DNA of 64,000 nt, from the NCBI RefSeq assembly GCF_024519725.1, contig NZ_JALJRK010000001.1:124001-188000 (forward strand). The letters run 5' to 3'. The translations under genes and the position numbers were made by a program. This DNA comes from Microvirga sp. Mcv34. Its GTDB lineage: Bacteria > Pseudomonadota > Alphaproteobacteria > Rhizobiales > Beijerinckiaceae. Shown here one piece after another: positions 13,806-22,223 of the stretch (positions within the stretch are counted from its first letter, which is position 1; each line of letters begins with the position of its first letter). Below the pieces are notes generated by a model, which was not told the DNA's origin, searched no databases, and saw only the letters and a list, made by a program, of their open reading frames with translations.

Positions 13806-14970
13806 TCCTCGCGTGTTTGCCATGGCACGCCCTCGTGCCGATGGGACGTGGAGAACCTTCCAGATCGGAGATCGGGTCAATATTCTGAACCCGCACGACG
13901 CGGAGCATTCCACCGGGACCATCCAGACGATCAGCGGAGAGACGCCCTACGGCGTGCTGATCGATGGGATGGAATCTATGGGCATTCATAAATGGTATAC
14001 GACCGACGAACTGGAGCGAGTTGGCTCTGGCACAGGCGACGGTGACGACATGCCTGGCATGGATGACCCGGAGGCCAAGAAAAAGAAGAAAAAGCACGAC
14101 GGCATGAAGATGAAGTGCGAAGGGCGCCCCGGTGCGATGCCCCTGCCTGCCCGTCGCGACGTATCGGCGCTCACCAAGCCCCAGGTTTTCGATAGATGGG
14201 CCCAGGATGCGGCCGGCATCCGCGCCTTGGAGCGCGGCGACAACGTGATCACGATGTTCGAAGCCATTGGTGAGGATTACTGGAGCGGCGGCGGTGTCAC
14301 GGCGAAAAAGGTTTCATCGCAACTCCGGGCTATCGGTGATCGCCCGGTGGAAGTGCAGATCAATTCGCCTGGCGGCGACATGTTCGAGGGGATTGCAGTC
14401 TATAACGTCCTTCGGGAGCACCCCCAGCCGGTCACGGTGAAGATCATGGGCATGGCGGCCTCTGCTGCCTCCATCATCGCGATGGCGGGCGATACGGTCG
14501 AGATCGGCTCGGCCTCGTTCCTGATGATCCATAACTGTTGGGTGCTGGCGATCGGCAACCGCCACGACATGCGGGAAACCGCCGACTTCCTGGAGCCGTT
14601 CGATGCGGCCATGGTCGAGGTCTATGCAGCCCGTTCCGGTCAGAAGCCGGAGGATATCGCGAAGTGGATGGATGCCGAGACCTTCATGTCCGGATCCCAG
14701 GCGATCGAGCGCGGCTTCGCTGACGCTCTTCTCTCGGCTGACAAGCTGACGACCGACACCGATGCGCAGGCGGAAGACCGGCGCGTCAACGAGCTCCGCG
14801 CCATGGAGCTGCAACTCGTTTCGGCGGGCCTCACGCGCTCTCAGGCGCGGGACCGCATCAACAAGATCAAGGGCACGCCCGGCGCTGCCATTGACCCCGC
14901 TGTTACGCCAGGCGCTGACGGCGAAGACTACTCCGGCCTAGCCGGGCTTTTAGCAACCCTGAAATCGTAA
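13789..14970 (+). CDS. ClpP-like prohead protease with extra N-terminal domain
   Basis: The 393-residue protein contains a ClpP/S14 fold from about residue 150 to 325. INSPGGDMFEGIAVYN is followed by nucleophile Ser225 in GMAASAAS and His248 in MIHNC. Family members cleave the capsid delta domain. Unusually, residues 20-78 form a separate small beta domain (FQIGDRVNILNP, GVLIDG, HKWYTTDELE) joined by an acidic segment and a run of six Lys (97-102). The ATG at 13789 overlaps the portal gene; ATG 13822 is an alternative. Confidence 0.88.
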   Translation: MIKQRSPRVFAMARPRADGTWRTFQIGDRVNILNPHDAEHSTGTIQTISGETPYGVLIDGMESMGIHKWYTTDELERVGSGTGDGDDMPGMDDPEAKKKKKKHDGMKMKCEGRPGAMPLPARRDVSALTKPQVFDRWAQDAAGIRALERGDNVITMFEAIGEDYWSGGGVTAKKVSSQLRAIGDRPVEVQINSPGGDMFEGIAVYNVLREHPQPVTVKIMGMAASAASIIAMAGDTVEIGSASFLMIHNCWVLAIGNRHDMRETADFLEPFDAAMVEVYAARSGQKPEDIAKWMDAETFMSGSQAIERGFADALLSADKLTTDTDAQAEDRRVNELRAMELQLVSAGLTRSQARDRINKIKGTPGAAIDPAVTPGADGEDYSGLAGLLATLKS

Positions 14971-14980
14971 GGAGCTTCAG

Positions 14981-16234
14981 ATGAAGCACACTCGTTCCCT
15001 CGCCCTTCTGGCGGGCGCGACGGCGCTTGTGACGCCGCGTGCCATCGCGGGCACCGTCCGCGCCGACACCTCCGACCCCAAGGCCATGATCGCGGCCCTT
15101 CAGAACGCCTTCGAGGAGTTCAAGAAGAGCCATGATGAAAAGCTGAAGGCCAAGGCCGACGTCGTTCTGGACGAGAAGGTCCAGCGCATCGACGCCGCTG
15201 TCGGCAACTTCCAGGCGGCTATCGATGAGATGAACGCCAAGATCGCGGCATCGGGCCTCGGTGACAGCGTGATCGGCGACCTGCCGGCTGATCCTGAGTA
15301 TGTGAAGGCCTTCAAGGCTCACATGCGCAAGGGCGACGTTCAGGCTGCCATGACCAAGGGCTCCGACCCGGATGGTGGCTATCTCGCTCCGGTGGAGTGG
15401 GACCGCACCATCACCGGGAAGCTCAAGCAGGTCTCTCCGATCCGTGCCAATGCCCGCGTGATCCAGATCACCTCGGCAGGCTTCAAGAAGCTGTTTACTG
15501 ATCGCGCGGTCGGTTCCGGCTGGGTGGGTGAAACGGCCGCCCGTCCTGCGACCTCTACCCCGCAGATCGGTCAGCTCGACTTCCCGCTGGGCGAGATCTA
15601 CGCCAACCCGGCAATCTCGCAGCAGCTCCTTGATGACGCCGCCATCGACCTTGAGCAGTGGCTCGCTGATGAGGTCGACACCGAGTTCGCCCGTCAGGAG
15701 GGCATTGCCTTCCTCTCCGGCGATGGCGTGAACAAGCCTCACGGCATCCTGACCTATGTCACGGGCGCCGCGAACGCGGCTCGCCACCCCTGGGGCGCAA
15801 TCAAGACCGTGAACAGCGGCGCGGCTGCGGCTCTCACCTCGGACGGCATCATCAATCTGATCTACGACCTGCCGAGCGAGTTCCGTGCGAATGCCAAGCT
15901 CTACACGAGCCGCGGCGCACAGGCCGCCATGCGCAAGCTGAAGGACGGCCAGAACAACTACCTCTGGCAGCCTTCCTTCGCGGCCGGTCAGCCCGCCACC
16001 CTCGCAGGCGAGCAGATCGTTGAGATCCCAGACATGCCGGCTGTCGGCGCGGGCGCTGTCTCGGCGCTCTACGGCGACATGGACGCGACCTACCTCGTGG
16101 TGGATCGCATCGGCATCCGCGTCCTGCGCGACCCGTTTACCAATAAGCCCTTCGTGCACTTCTACACCACGAAGCGCGTCGGTGGTGGCGTCTACAACCC
16201 GGAGCCCATGCGCGCCCTCGTGGTCGCAGCCTAA
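14981..16234 (+). CDS. Major capsid protein, HK97 gp5 family
   Basis: The 417-residue protein has an N-terminal helical delta domain (about residues 30-105, coiled coil with EEFKKSHDEKLKAK) that the protease should remove. The capsid fold follows: DGGYLAPVEWDRTI near 125, FPLGEIYANPAISQQLLDD near 200, FLSGDGVNKPHGIL near 244, and FVHFYTTKRVGGGV near the end. It has a GGAGC site. The first 25 residues are hydrophobic, like a signal peptide, which is odd but probably part of the delta region. Confidence 0.95.
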   Translation: MKHTRSLALLAGATALVTPRAIAGTVRADTSDPKAMIAALQNAFEEFKKSHDEKLKAKADVVLDEKVQRIDAAVGNFQAAIDEMNAKIAASGLGDSVIGDLPADPEYVKAFKAHMRKGDVQAAMTKGSDPDGGYLAPVEWDRTITGKLKQVSPIRANARVIQITSAGFKKLFTDRAVGSGWVGETAARPATSTPQIGQLDFPLGEIYANPAISQQLLDDAAIDLEQWLADEVDTEFARQEGIAFLSGDGVNKPHGILTYVTGAANAARHPWGAIKTVNSGAAAALTSDGIINLIYDLPSEFRANAKLYTSRGAQAAMRKLKDGQNNYLWQPSFAAGQPATLAGEQIVEIPDMPAVGAGAVSALYGDMDATYLVVDRIGIRVLRDPFTNKPFVHFYTTKRVGGGVYNPEPMRALVVAA

Positions 16235-16258
16235 TCGGCCTCATAGCAACGACAATCA

Positions 16259-16282
16259 GGGCCCCTTCGCGGGGCCCTTTTT
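16259..16282 (+). terminator. Terminator after capsid gene
   Basis: GGGCCCC and GGGGCCC form a perfect 7-bp stem with loop TTCGC, followed by five T. A leaky terminator after the capsid gene would lower tail-gene expression relative to capsid. Confidence 0.85.
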
Positions 16283-16319
16283 GTAGGTGGACTTTTCACC
16301 CCTTCGAAGGAGAAAAACC

Positions 16320-16580
16320 ATGGCTACCAAGAAGACCGCTGCCCCGGCCGAGACCGAGGCGAAGAAGGCTAACATCGCTCCTGCGACCGAGTTCGCTCCG
16401 TCTGGCGCTCCGGTTCAGACCGTGCCGGACGTGGACCCGTCCCATCCTGCCGTCGATGACAATCCGCGTGCCGACACGACCGAGGACCAGAACCGCATCG
16501 ACTTCAACGATCCGACCATGAGCGGATCTGAGGCTGTCGCAAAGAACCTCGGCTACAAGGCCGGCGAGAAGGGCGAATAA
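16320..16580 (+). CDS. Small acidic/Ala-Pro-rich head protein, 86 aa
   Basis: The ATG follows AAGGAGA by 6 bases. The product (MATKKTAAPAETEAKK...) is low-complexity, rich in Ala, Thr, Pro and Asp, with a short folded end VAKNLGYKAGEKGE. It lies between capsid and head-tail connector, where decoration or accessory proteins sit. An upstream in-frame start at 16287 would lie within the terminator region and is not used. Function is inferred only from position. Confidence 0.65.
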   Translation: MATKKTAAPAETEAKKANIAPATEFAPSGAPVQTVPDVDPSHPAVDDNPRADTTEDQNRIDFNDPTMSGSEAVAKNLGYKAGEKGE

Positions 16581-16583
16581 CCA

Positions 16584-16862
16584 ATGGCCGAGCCGTTTGT
16601 CTCGTTGGAGGAGGCCAAAACCTACCTCCGCATTGACCATACTGACGATGACGCACGGCTCGGCATCCTGCTCCGGGCGGCTCAGCGGTGGACGCTGGAC
16701 TACTGCGCTTTGCTGGCCGTGCCGACCGATCCTGAAGCGCTTGAGCAGTTCAAGACGGCTGCCCTCCTGAAGCTGGAGGATCTATTCGATGCTTCCGCGA
16801 CTGGAGAGCGGACGCTTGGCGCTCGGGACCTGATCGACCCGTATAGGGCTCTGCGCGTCTGA
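16584..16862 (+). CDS. Head-tail connector, gp6-like
   Basis: The 92-residue helical protein starts MAEPFVSLEEAKTYLRID, with TDDDARLGILLRAAQRWTLDYC. This is the typical opening of the phage gp6-like head-tail connector (the YqbG/HK97 gp6 group). A ring of these binds the portal after packaging. It has normal family length and shares one base with the next gene. Confidence 0.88.
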   Translation: MAEPFVSLEEAKTYLRIDHTDDDARLGILLRAAQRWTLDYCALLAVPTDPEALEQFKTAALLKLEDLFDASATGERTLGARDLIDPYRALRV

Positions 16863-17209
16863 TGCCCAAAGCAAGCCAACTTCGCGAGCGCATCACCCTG
16901 CAACGTCGGGGCTCAACCCAGGATGAATATGGGAACGAGCAAACCGGTGCTTGGGAGAATGTGTTCACCATCGCGGCGAACATTGCTCCTGCGCGCGGCC
17001 GTGAAGAGGTCCTCGCGCAGCGTCTGCAAGGTGTTCGGCCAGTGGAGATCACCGTCCGCTGGTCTCAGCAGACGCAAGCCATCGACCCCAGCTGGCGCCT
17101 GATCAACACGAGGCGGCCGGCAGAGATCTACAACATCCACGACACCCGCGACCCTGACGGCCGGAAGCAGTGGAACATCCTCACATGCAGTCTCGGCACC
17201 GCCACTTAA
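16862..17209 (+). CDS. Head closure protein
   Basis: The 115-residue protein starts MPKASQLRERITLQRRGS and continues DEYGNEQTGAWENVFTIAAN, the classic beginning of phage head-closure/head-tail joining proteins (SPP1 gp16/HK97 gp7-like). It is followed by REEVLAQRLQGVRPVEITVRW. It plugs the connector until the tail joins. Confidence 0.9.
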   Translation: MPKASQLRERITLQRRGSTQDEYGNEQTGAWENVFTIAANIAPARGREEVLAQRLQGVRPVEITVRWSQQTQAIDPSWRLINTRRPAEIYNIHDTRDPDGRKQWNILTCSLGTAT

Positions 17210-17220
17210 GGAGAAGCACA

Positions 17221-17409
17221 ATGGCTCAGAAAGTTCGCTTCATTCGGGACTATACCTTCCGCATCTCCAATAGTGTCGAGAAGGCCTATCGGAGGGGCTA
17301 CGAGGGCTTGATCCCCGATGCCCACTATGAGGCGGCCAAGGCTGCCGGCGCGCTCGAGGAGCCCGCGCCTATCGTCAAGGCCGAGAACAAGACCAAGCCC
17401 AAGGACTAG
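17221..17409 (+). CDS. Small phage head/tail protein, 62 aa
   Basis: The ATG follows AAGGAGAAGCACA. The product (MAQKVRFIRDYTFRISN...) has a short beta/helix core and a Lys-rich tail (KAENKTKPKD). Similar small proteins stand between joining genes in related prophages. No role is known. Confidence 0.65.
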   Translation: MAQKVRFIRDYTFRISNSVEKAYRRGYEGLIPDAHYEAAKAAGALEEPAPIVKAENKTKPKD

Positions 17410-17414
17410 CGACG

Positions 17415-17924
17415 ATGGCCACGGTCAAGGGCATGGATCGTCTGAGGGCGAAACTCCGCGCGCTCCCCAAGGAGGCGAAAAAGGAAATTCGCGAAGCCCT
17501 TGAGAAGAGCGCGGGCGAAGTTGTCCGAATGGCGAAGCAGCTTGCTCCCTATGAAAGCGGCGATCTGCGCAACAGCATAGGGTACACGTTCGGAACATAC
17601 CGGCCCGACAATTCCAATGTCCGAGGCATGTCGGCGACGATAAGTGACGGCGACCCAGATTTGACCGTCACAATCCATGCCGGGGACAAAAAGGCTTGGT
17701 ACGCGCGCCTGGTCGAGTTCGGGACCGCGGCGCATACGATCAGGTCGAAACGACCGGGCGGGCTGCTGAACATCAATGGCCGTCTGATCGAACAGGTTTC
17801 ACACCCTGGCGGCTCTCCCCGCCCATTCTTCTATCCAGCGTGGCGAGCAAACAAGCGCCGGATCAGGGGGAGGCTCACCAGGGCGACCAGGAAAGCAGCC
17901 CAGAAGGTAGCCTCAGCGCCATGA
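17415..17924 (+). CDS. HK97 gp10-like tail-completion protein
   Basis: The 169-residue basic protein starts MATVKGMDRLRAKLRALP. A helix with EIREALEKSAGEVVRMAK follows, then LAPYESGDLRNSIGY and AWYARLVEFGTAAH, then SPRPFFYPAWRANK. These are the marks of the HK97 gp10 family that finishes the tail end joining the head. The stop overlaps the next start. Confidence 0.9.
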   Translation: MATVKGMDRLRAKLRALPKEAKKEIREALEKSAGEVVRMAKQLAPYESGDLRNSIGYTFGTYRPDNSNVRGMSATISDGDPDLTVTIHAGDKKAWYARLVEFGTAAHTIRSKRPGGLLNINGRLIEQVSHPGGSPRPFFYPAWRANKRRIRGRLTRATRKAAQKVASAP

Positions 17925-18319
17925 GCGACCCAAGCCTTGCCCTCCAAGGGGCTGTCATCAACACGCTACGCGCTGCAGGAACTGAAGCGGGCCAGGATGT
18001 CTTCGATACCGTTCCTGCCCGCGATCCTTTCCCGCGCATCACTGTCGGGTCCGGCCAGACGATACCTGCTGACGAGGACTGCTATGAAGGCAGCGAGACC
18101 TTCATGCAGGTCGATGTCTGGTCCAGAGAGCCAGGCTACCCGCAGGTGAAGCGCATTGCCTGGGCCGTGCGCCAAGCGCTGCACAACAAGGACATCGGCC
18201 TCATCGGCCATACGCTGGAACTCCTCAAGGTCACCAGCACGACTTTCGAGCGCGATCCTGACGGCCTGACGAGCCGCGCCCGAATGACCCTCCGGGCTCT
18301 CACCCAGCCCGCAGACTGA
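17921..18319 (+). CDS. Tail terminator, DUF3168
   Basis: The 132-residue protein starts MSDPSLALQGAVINTLR, with VFDTVPARDPFPRITVGSGQ, ETFMQVDVWSR and VKRIAWAVRQALHNKD. This order is that of DUF3168 tail terminators (lambda gpU-like), which cap the tail tube at its final length. It overlaps the gp10-like gene by 4 bases. Confidence 0.9.
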   Translation: MSDPSLALQGAVINTLRAAGTEAGQDVFDTVPARDPFPRITVGSGQTIPADEDCYEGSETFMQVDVWSREPGYPQVKRIAWAVRQALHNKDIGLIGHTLELLKVTSTTFERDPDGLTSRARMTLRALTQPAD

Positions 18320-18343
18320 TCCCACTTCAAACGGAGAACTGCT

Positions 18344-18784
18344 ATGGCTCGCCCAACGACTTTGCGCGGCTCGAAGCTGCTTATCATGATCGGTGATGGT
18401 GCCGATCCCGAGGTGTTCGCTGCGCCGTGCGCGCTGAGCACGAAGTCTTTCAACCGGTCGGCATCGACGAACGAGTTCAACGTGCCGGACTGTGATGACC
18501 CCGACGCTCCCGTCTGGACGGAACGGGCAAAGGGAGCGCTGTCGTCCGGCATCAGCGGTTCGGGCACTCTTGCCAAGGAGAGCATCGACCTCTGGGAAGA
18601 CTTCTTCGAGGATGTCGAGTCCCGCAATATCCGCGTCAAGATCGACTATGCCGTTGGGCCGCGCACCTATCAGGGCAAGTACCACATGACGACATTCAAC
18701 CTCACTGGCGAGCAGGACGGATTGATCCAGTACGAGATTGAGCTTGTTTCGGATGGCCCTGTCGACGTGGTGACCACTCCGTGA
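18344..18784 (+). CDS. Major tail tube protein
   Basis: The 146-residue protein starts MARPTTLRGSKLLIMIGDG. It is beta-rich with ERAKGALSSGISGSGTL, DLWEDFFEDVESRNI and YHMTTFNLTGEQDG, fitting the siphophage tail tube family of GTA/TP901 type. An AAACGGAG site lies upstream. It is followed directly by the tail chaperone genes, as in other long-tailed phages. Confidence 0.88.
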   Translation: MARPTTLRGSKLLIMIGDGADPEVFAAPCALSTKSFNRSASTNEFNVPDCDDPDAPVWTERAKGALSSGISGSGTLAKESIDLWEDFFEDVESRNIRVKIDYAVGPRTYQGKYHMTTFNLTGEQDGLIQYEIELVSDGPVDVVTTP

Positions 18785-19182
18785 GTTCCGACGCATCGTT
18801 CGAACAGGTCTGGGCGGGAGACGAGCGCGTCTTCCGCCTGGGCATTGGCGAGTTGCTCGCCCTGGAAGAGAAACTCGACTGCGGCTGCGCGTCTGTGCTC
18901 AACCGCATCGGCGCCGGCGAATGGCGCATTGCCGACCTGAAGGAGCCTATCCGGCTCGGCCTCATGGGCGGCGGCACGGATGCCAAGCGGGCCAAGGCTC
19001 TCGTCGATGAGCATGTCGCCCCCGGGCGGCTCCTCGAGGCGGCCGTCCTGGCGCGGGCCATCCTGCTGAAGGCCCTCGTAGGCGACACCCGCGAGCAAGT
19101 GGGAAAAGACGACGCGGCGACGGAAGCGCCGGGGCAGAACGCCTCTCCGCCGCCGCCCTCTACGGAACAGGCGCAGTCGTAG
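18781..19182 (+). CDS. Tail assembly chaperone, upstream frame (GTA gp10-like)
   Basis: The 133-residue zero-frame product starts at GTG 18781, overlapping the tube stop. VFRLGIGELLALEEKLDCG and WRIADLKEPIRLGLMGGG are typical of the GTA gp10/tail chaperone family. The tail after residue 110 is Pro/Ser-rich and follows the slippery heptamer. Most ribosomes would finish here; some shift to the -1 frame to make a longer chaperone that binds the tape measure (mechanism known from lambda gpG/gpGT). Confidence 0.85.
   Translation: MSSDASFEQVWAGDERVFRLGIGELLALEEKLDCGCASVLNRIGAGEWRIADLKEPIRLGLMGGGTDAKRAKALVDEHVAPGRLLEAAVLARAILLKALVGDTREQVGKDDAATEAPGQNASPPPPSTEQAQS
19101..19107 (+). other. Programmed -1 frameshift site GGGAAAA
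   Basis: The zero-frame codons GTG GGA AAA contain the heptamer G GGA AAA, a canonical X XXY YYZ slippery site close to lambda's GGGAAAG. The -1 frame is open from here to 19337 without a stop. Confidence 0.85.
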
Positions 19183-19337
19183 GGTTCACGCCCTCCGAAG
19201 TACGGGCGATGACCCTCTGGGAGTTCGCCGCCTGCGTGGATGGCTGGAACACCTCGCAAGGGGCCGAGGAGCCGATCGATGCTCCATCTGCTGAAGAATA
19301 TTACGACCTCGTGGAGAGGCTAGGATCCAATGGCTGA
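19107..19337 (+). CDS. Tail assembly chaperone, -1 frame extension
   Basis: The -1 frame encodes 76 residues after the slip, giving a fusion of about 185 aa. The conserved part is FTPSEVRAMTLWEFAACVDG near its middle, the hallmark of GTA-type tail assembly chaperones, ending YYDLVERLGSNG. An internal ATG at 19209 could start a 42-aa free form. It overlaps the tape measure start by 8 bases. Gene finders usually miss this frame or call only the short form. Confidence 0.82.
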   Translation, partial: RRRGDGSAGAERLSAAALYGTGAVVGFTPSEVRAMTLWEFAACVDGWNTSQGAEEPIDAPSAEEYYDLVERLGSNG

Positions 19338-21318
19338 AGCCGTCGATATGCAGCGCCTTGTCGTCTCCATGGAGGCGAGGTTTACGACCTTCAACAAGGA
19401 GTTGCAGAAGCTTACAGGATCGGTCGAGAAAGAGACCAAGAAGATCGGGGACCGCTTCAAGTCGGTCAACGACAACCTTCAGGGTCAGACGGCCAACCTG
19501 GCGGCGCAGTTTCAGGATATCGGCGTGCAGTTGGCGAGCGGCACCTCTCCGCTCACCGTCGCCCTTCAGCAGGGCACGCAGATTTCGGCGGTTCTCGGTG
19601 AGACGAAGGGTGGCGCAGCCGGCGCCGTGAAGGCCCTTGGCTCCGCCTTCGCTTCGGTGGTGAGCCCGATCAGCCTTGCCACGATCGGCATCATCGCGCT
19701 CGGCGGTGCCGCGATCCAGTATGTCGCCGGCATGGTGAGCGATACTCAGACGCTCGATGACCGGCTGAAGATCCATGCTGACCTGATCAAGCAGATCAAG
19801 GACGCCTATGGCGAGGCGGCCGAGGGGCTGGAGGACTATGCCAAGCAGAGCACGGCCGTCCTCGAGGTGCAGACCCGCGCCTCCATCCTGAAGCTTCAGG
19901 AAGACCTCACGAAGCTGTCCAAGACGCTGTCCCGCTCGCTGATGCAGTCGCCCACGCTTCTGCCGACGAACCCGACAGCCGGGATCATGGATGTTGATAC
20001 AAGCACCGTCGATCAGGCGGTGCCGAAGTATCAGGCCTTTGCCGATGCCATCCGGAAGCTGCAGGACGAGGCGAAGAACGGCGAGCCGAACATCAGGGCC
20101 TTCCAGGCGGCAATTTCGGCCATCGCCAACGCCAACCAATCCGACAAGGAGATCCAGAAGCTCGCGGGCGAGCTCCTCGCCATGTCGCAGCAAGCCTATG
20201 ACGTTGAGAACGCGCTCACCACGGCTCGCCGCGCCATTGGCCTGATTGGAGACGTGGCGGCGGGGCAGGTTGGCTCCGTCAAGGAACTCAAGAACGCTCT
20301 GTCTGACCTGGCACGGATCGGGCTCCCGACGACCGGCGAGTTCAGGGCCGAAGAGGCCTACAAGCGAGCGCTGGAGAATGCCCGCACGCCAGGCGAGCGG
20401 GCGCAGGCCGATAACGCTTATCTTGAGGCACAGCAGCGCCTCCGCGACCGTGAGGCCGAAGAGGCGGCCGAGAAGGCGCGTCGAGAGGCTGAGCGGAAAT
20501 CCGAGCAGGCTGCGCGACGGGCTGAGAGCGATGCTGAGCGCAAGCGTGAAGCCTACGCCCAGGAGATCACCGACATCCAGAATGCCACCCGCGCCCTTGA
20601 GCTTGAATTTGAGATGCGCGGCAAGAGCAATGTCGAGCGGGAGAAAGCCCGCCAGATCATGCAGATTGAGAACGCTCTCCAACGTGAGGGCGTGACGCTG
20701 TCGGGGGGGCAGCGGGCCACGGTCGAGCAATTGGCCGAGTCCTACGCTCAGATGAGCGAGAAGCTGAAGGAGGCCAATGCCACTCAGCAGGAACTCCAGC
20801 AGCTTGCCAGTTCCACCCTCAAGGGCTTCGTCTCCGACCTCATGGATGGCGTGAGCGCGGCCGACGCCCTGCAGAATGCCCTCAAGAGGGTAGGTGACCG
20901 CCTCCTCGACTTGGCTCTCGACTCCGCTCTCAAGGGCATCCTTGGCGGGGCAGGGGGCGGCGGCAACATCTTCTCGTCTCTTCTCGGCGGTCTCACTGGG
21001 CAGCGGGCAATGGGTGGTCCTGTGCAGTCGGGCGGCACCTATCTCGTGGGCGAGAACGGCCCTGAACTCGTGCAGTTCGGCCGCAATGGCACAGTGATCC
21101 CGAACCATGCTCTCCCGCGTGGTGGGTCCGGTGGCGGCATGCAAGTCGTGATCAACAACAACGCAGGCGCCGAAGTGCAGACGCGACAGACGAACGGCCC
21201 GCAGGGGCCGCGCCTTGAGGTGCAGCTTGAGCAGGCTCTCAGCGGCATGATTTCAAGCGGGCGGCTCGACAAGTCGCTCAAGGGGCGGTTCGGCGTCTCT
21301 CCCATGGGAGGCCGCTGA
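19330..21318 (+). CDS. Tail length tape measure protein
   Basis: The 662-residue protein starts MAEAVDMQRLVVSMEARF. It has an N-terminal coiled coil (residues 5-60) and hydrophobic segments around 95-140 (GSAFASVVSPISLATIGIIA), one or two membrane-active helices. A long charged coiled coil follows at about 335-490 (Arg/Glu/Ala-rich). The C-terminal cap carries RAMGGPVQSGGTYLVGENGP and ELVQFGRNGTVIPNH, typical of lambda-like tape measures. By the usual 1.5 A per residue rule the tail would be about 100 nm (inference). Confidence 0.93.
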   Translation: MAEAVDMQRLVVSMEARFTTFNKELQKLTGSVEKETKKIGDRFKSVNDNLQGQTANLAAQFQDIGVQLASGTSPLTVALQQGTQISAVLGETKGGAAGAVKALGSAFASVVSPISLATIGIIALGGAAIQYVAGMVSDTQTLDDRLKIHADLIKQIKDAYGEAAEGLEDYAKQSTAVLEVQTRASILKLQEDLTKLSKTLSRSLMQSPTLLPTNPTAGIMDVDTSTVDQAVPKYQAFADAIRKLQDEAKNGEPNIRAFQAAISAIANANQSDKEIQKLAGELLAMSQQAYDVENALTTARRAIGLIGDVAAGQVGSVKELKNALSDLARIGLPTTGEFRAEEAYKRALENARTPGERAQADNAYLEAQQRLRDREAEEAAEKARREAERKSEQAARRAESDAERKREAYAQEITDIQNATRALELEFEMRGKSNVEREKARQIMQIENALQREGVTLSGGQRATVEQLAESYAQMSEKLKEANATQQELQQLASSTLKGFVSDLMDGVSAADALQNALKRVGDRLLDLALDSALKGILGGAGGGGNIFSSLLGGLTGQRAMGGPVQSGGTYLVGENGPELVQFGRNGTVIPNHALPRGGSGGGMQVVINNNAGAEVQTRQTNGPQGPRLEVQLEQALSGMISSGRLDKSLKGRFGVSPMGGR

Positions 21319-21686
21319 TGGCGCTTCCTGTCTGGCCCCCTACGGTTCCGCATAAGCCGCTGGCGGACAACGGGATCGATGAACCGCATCGCGGCGTGCT
21401 GGAAAGCGAAATGACGGCCGGCAACACCCGCAGCCGGCGTCAGTTCACAACCGTCATCGGCACTGTGCCGCGCACGATCCCCATGACCACGGCTCAATTC
21501 CTCACGTTCAAGGCCTTCGTGCGCGATACCCTTTCGCATGGCTCGGCCGAGTTCGAAATGCCGGTCTGGGATCTGACCGCCTGCCCGGTGAAGCGGGTCA
21601 AGCTCCGTGAGGGCGGCCGATACACCGCGAACCGCATGGGCAACAAAATTCACGTCTCCTTCTCCCTCGACGTGTGGGATCTCTAA
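21318..21686 (+). CDS. Minor tail protein, 122 aa
   Basis: Starts MALPVWPPTVPHKPLADNG and contains SRRQFTTVIGTVPRTIPM and FLTFKAFVRDTLSHGSAEF, ending SFSLDVWDL. This resembles the small distal tail proteins that follow the tape measure in GTA-like and lambda gpM-like systems. It shares one base with the tape measure stop. The family assignment is by position and pattern. Confidence 0.7.
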   Translation: MALPVWPPTVPHKPLADNGIDEPHRGVLESEMTAGNTRSRRQFTTVIGTVPRTIPMTTAQFLTFKAFVRDTLSHGSAEFEMPVWDLTACPVKRVKLREGGRYTANRMGNKIHVSFSLDVWDL

Positions 21687-22223
21687 GTGCCGATTTCCGC
21701 AACGCAAGCCTGGGCCGAGGCCGCCGCCTCCGCGCCCAAGGATGAGGTCATGCTCATCACGATTGAGTTGATCCATCCCGTCTTTGTCGAGAACGGCGCT
21801 CCTGCTCCCATTCGGGCCGTCCGCAACACGGTCGACATGTCTTTCCGTCTGGAGGATGGCGCACCGGTTGGCGGCGGCACGGTCGTCCCGTTCAAGGCCA
21901 TTCCCTTCGAGATCGACTATCCCCGGATCGGCAACCTCGGCGCCGAGGCCACCATCCGGCTCGACAACGTCAACCGTGAGGCCTCCCGCTACCTGGGCGA
22001 GGCCGTGAAGCTCAACACGCCCATTCAGGCGATCTTCCGCGGCTATTTGGCATCCGACCCGAACACGGTCGGGCAGGGGCCTTACAAGCTGATCCTGCGC
22101 AACGTGAAGCGTACGGCGCGGCAGCTTGAGGGGCAGCTTGCCATTGCCCGACCCCAGAACATGCGCGTGATGCGCGAGGTCTATGACATGGTTCGCTTCC
22201 CGAGCCTCCTGGCGGTGTCGTGA
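21687..22223 (+). CDS. DUF1833-type minor tail protein
   Basis: The 178-residue protein starts at GTG immediately after the preceding stop. DEVMLITIELIHPVF, FKAIPFEIDYPRIGN and EATIRLDNVNREA match the beta-rich DUF1833 group that replaces lambda gpL beside NlpC and J genes. It probably forms part of the tail tip. It overlaps the NlpC gene by 4 bases. Confidence 0.8.
   Translation: MPISATQAWAEAAASAPKDEVMLITIELIHPVFVENGAPAPIRAVRNTVDMSFRLEDGAPVGGGTVVPFKAIPFEIDYPRIGNLGAEATIRLDNVNREASRYLGEAVKLNTPIQAIFRGYLASDPNTVGQGPYKLILRNVKRTARQLEGQLAIARPQNMRVMREVYDMVRFPSLLAVS

Noticed and set aside
14080-14096. A-rich tract in the protease gene as a programmed frameshift site
   Set aside because: The zero frame continues into a complete ClpP domain and no useful alternative frame follows the tract.
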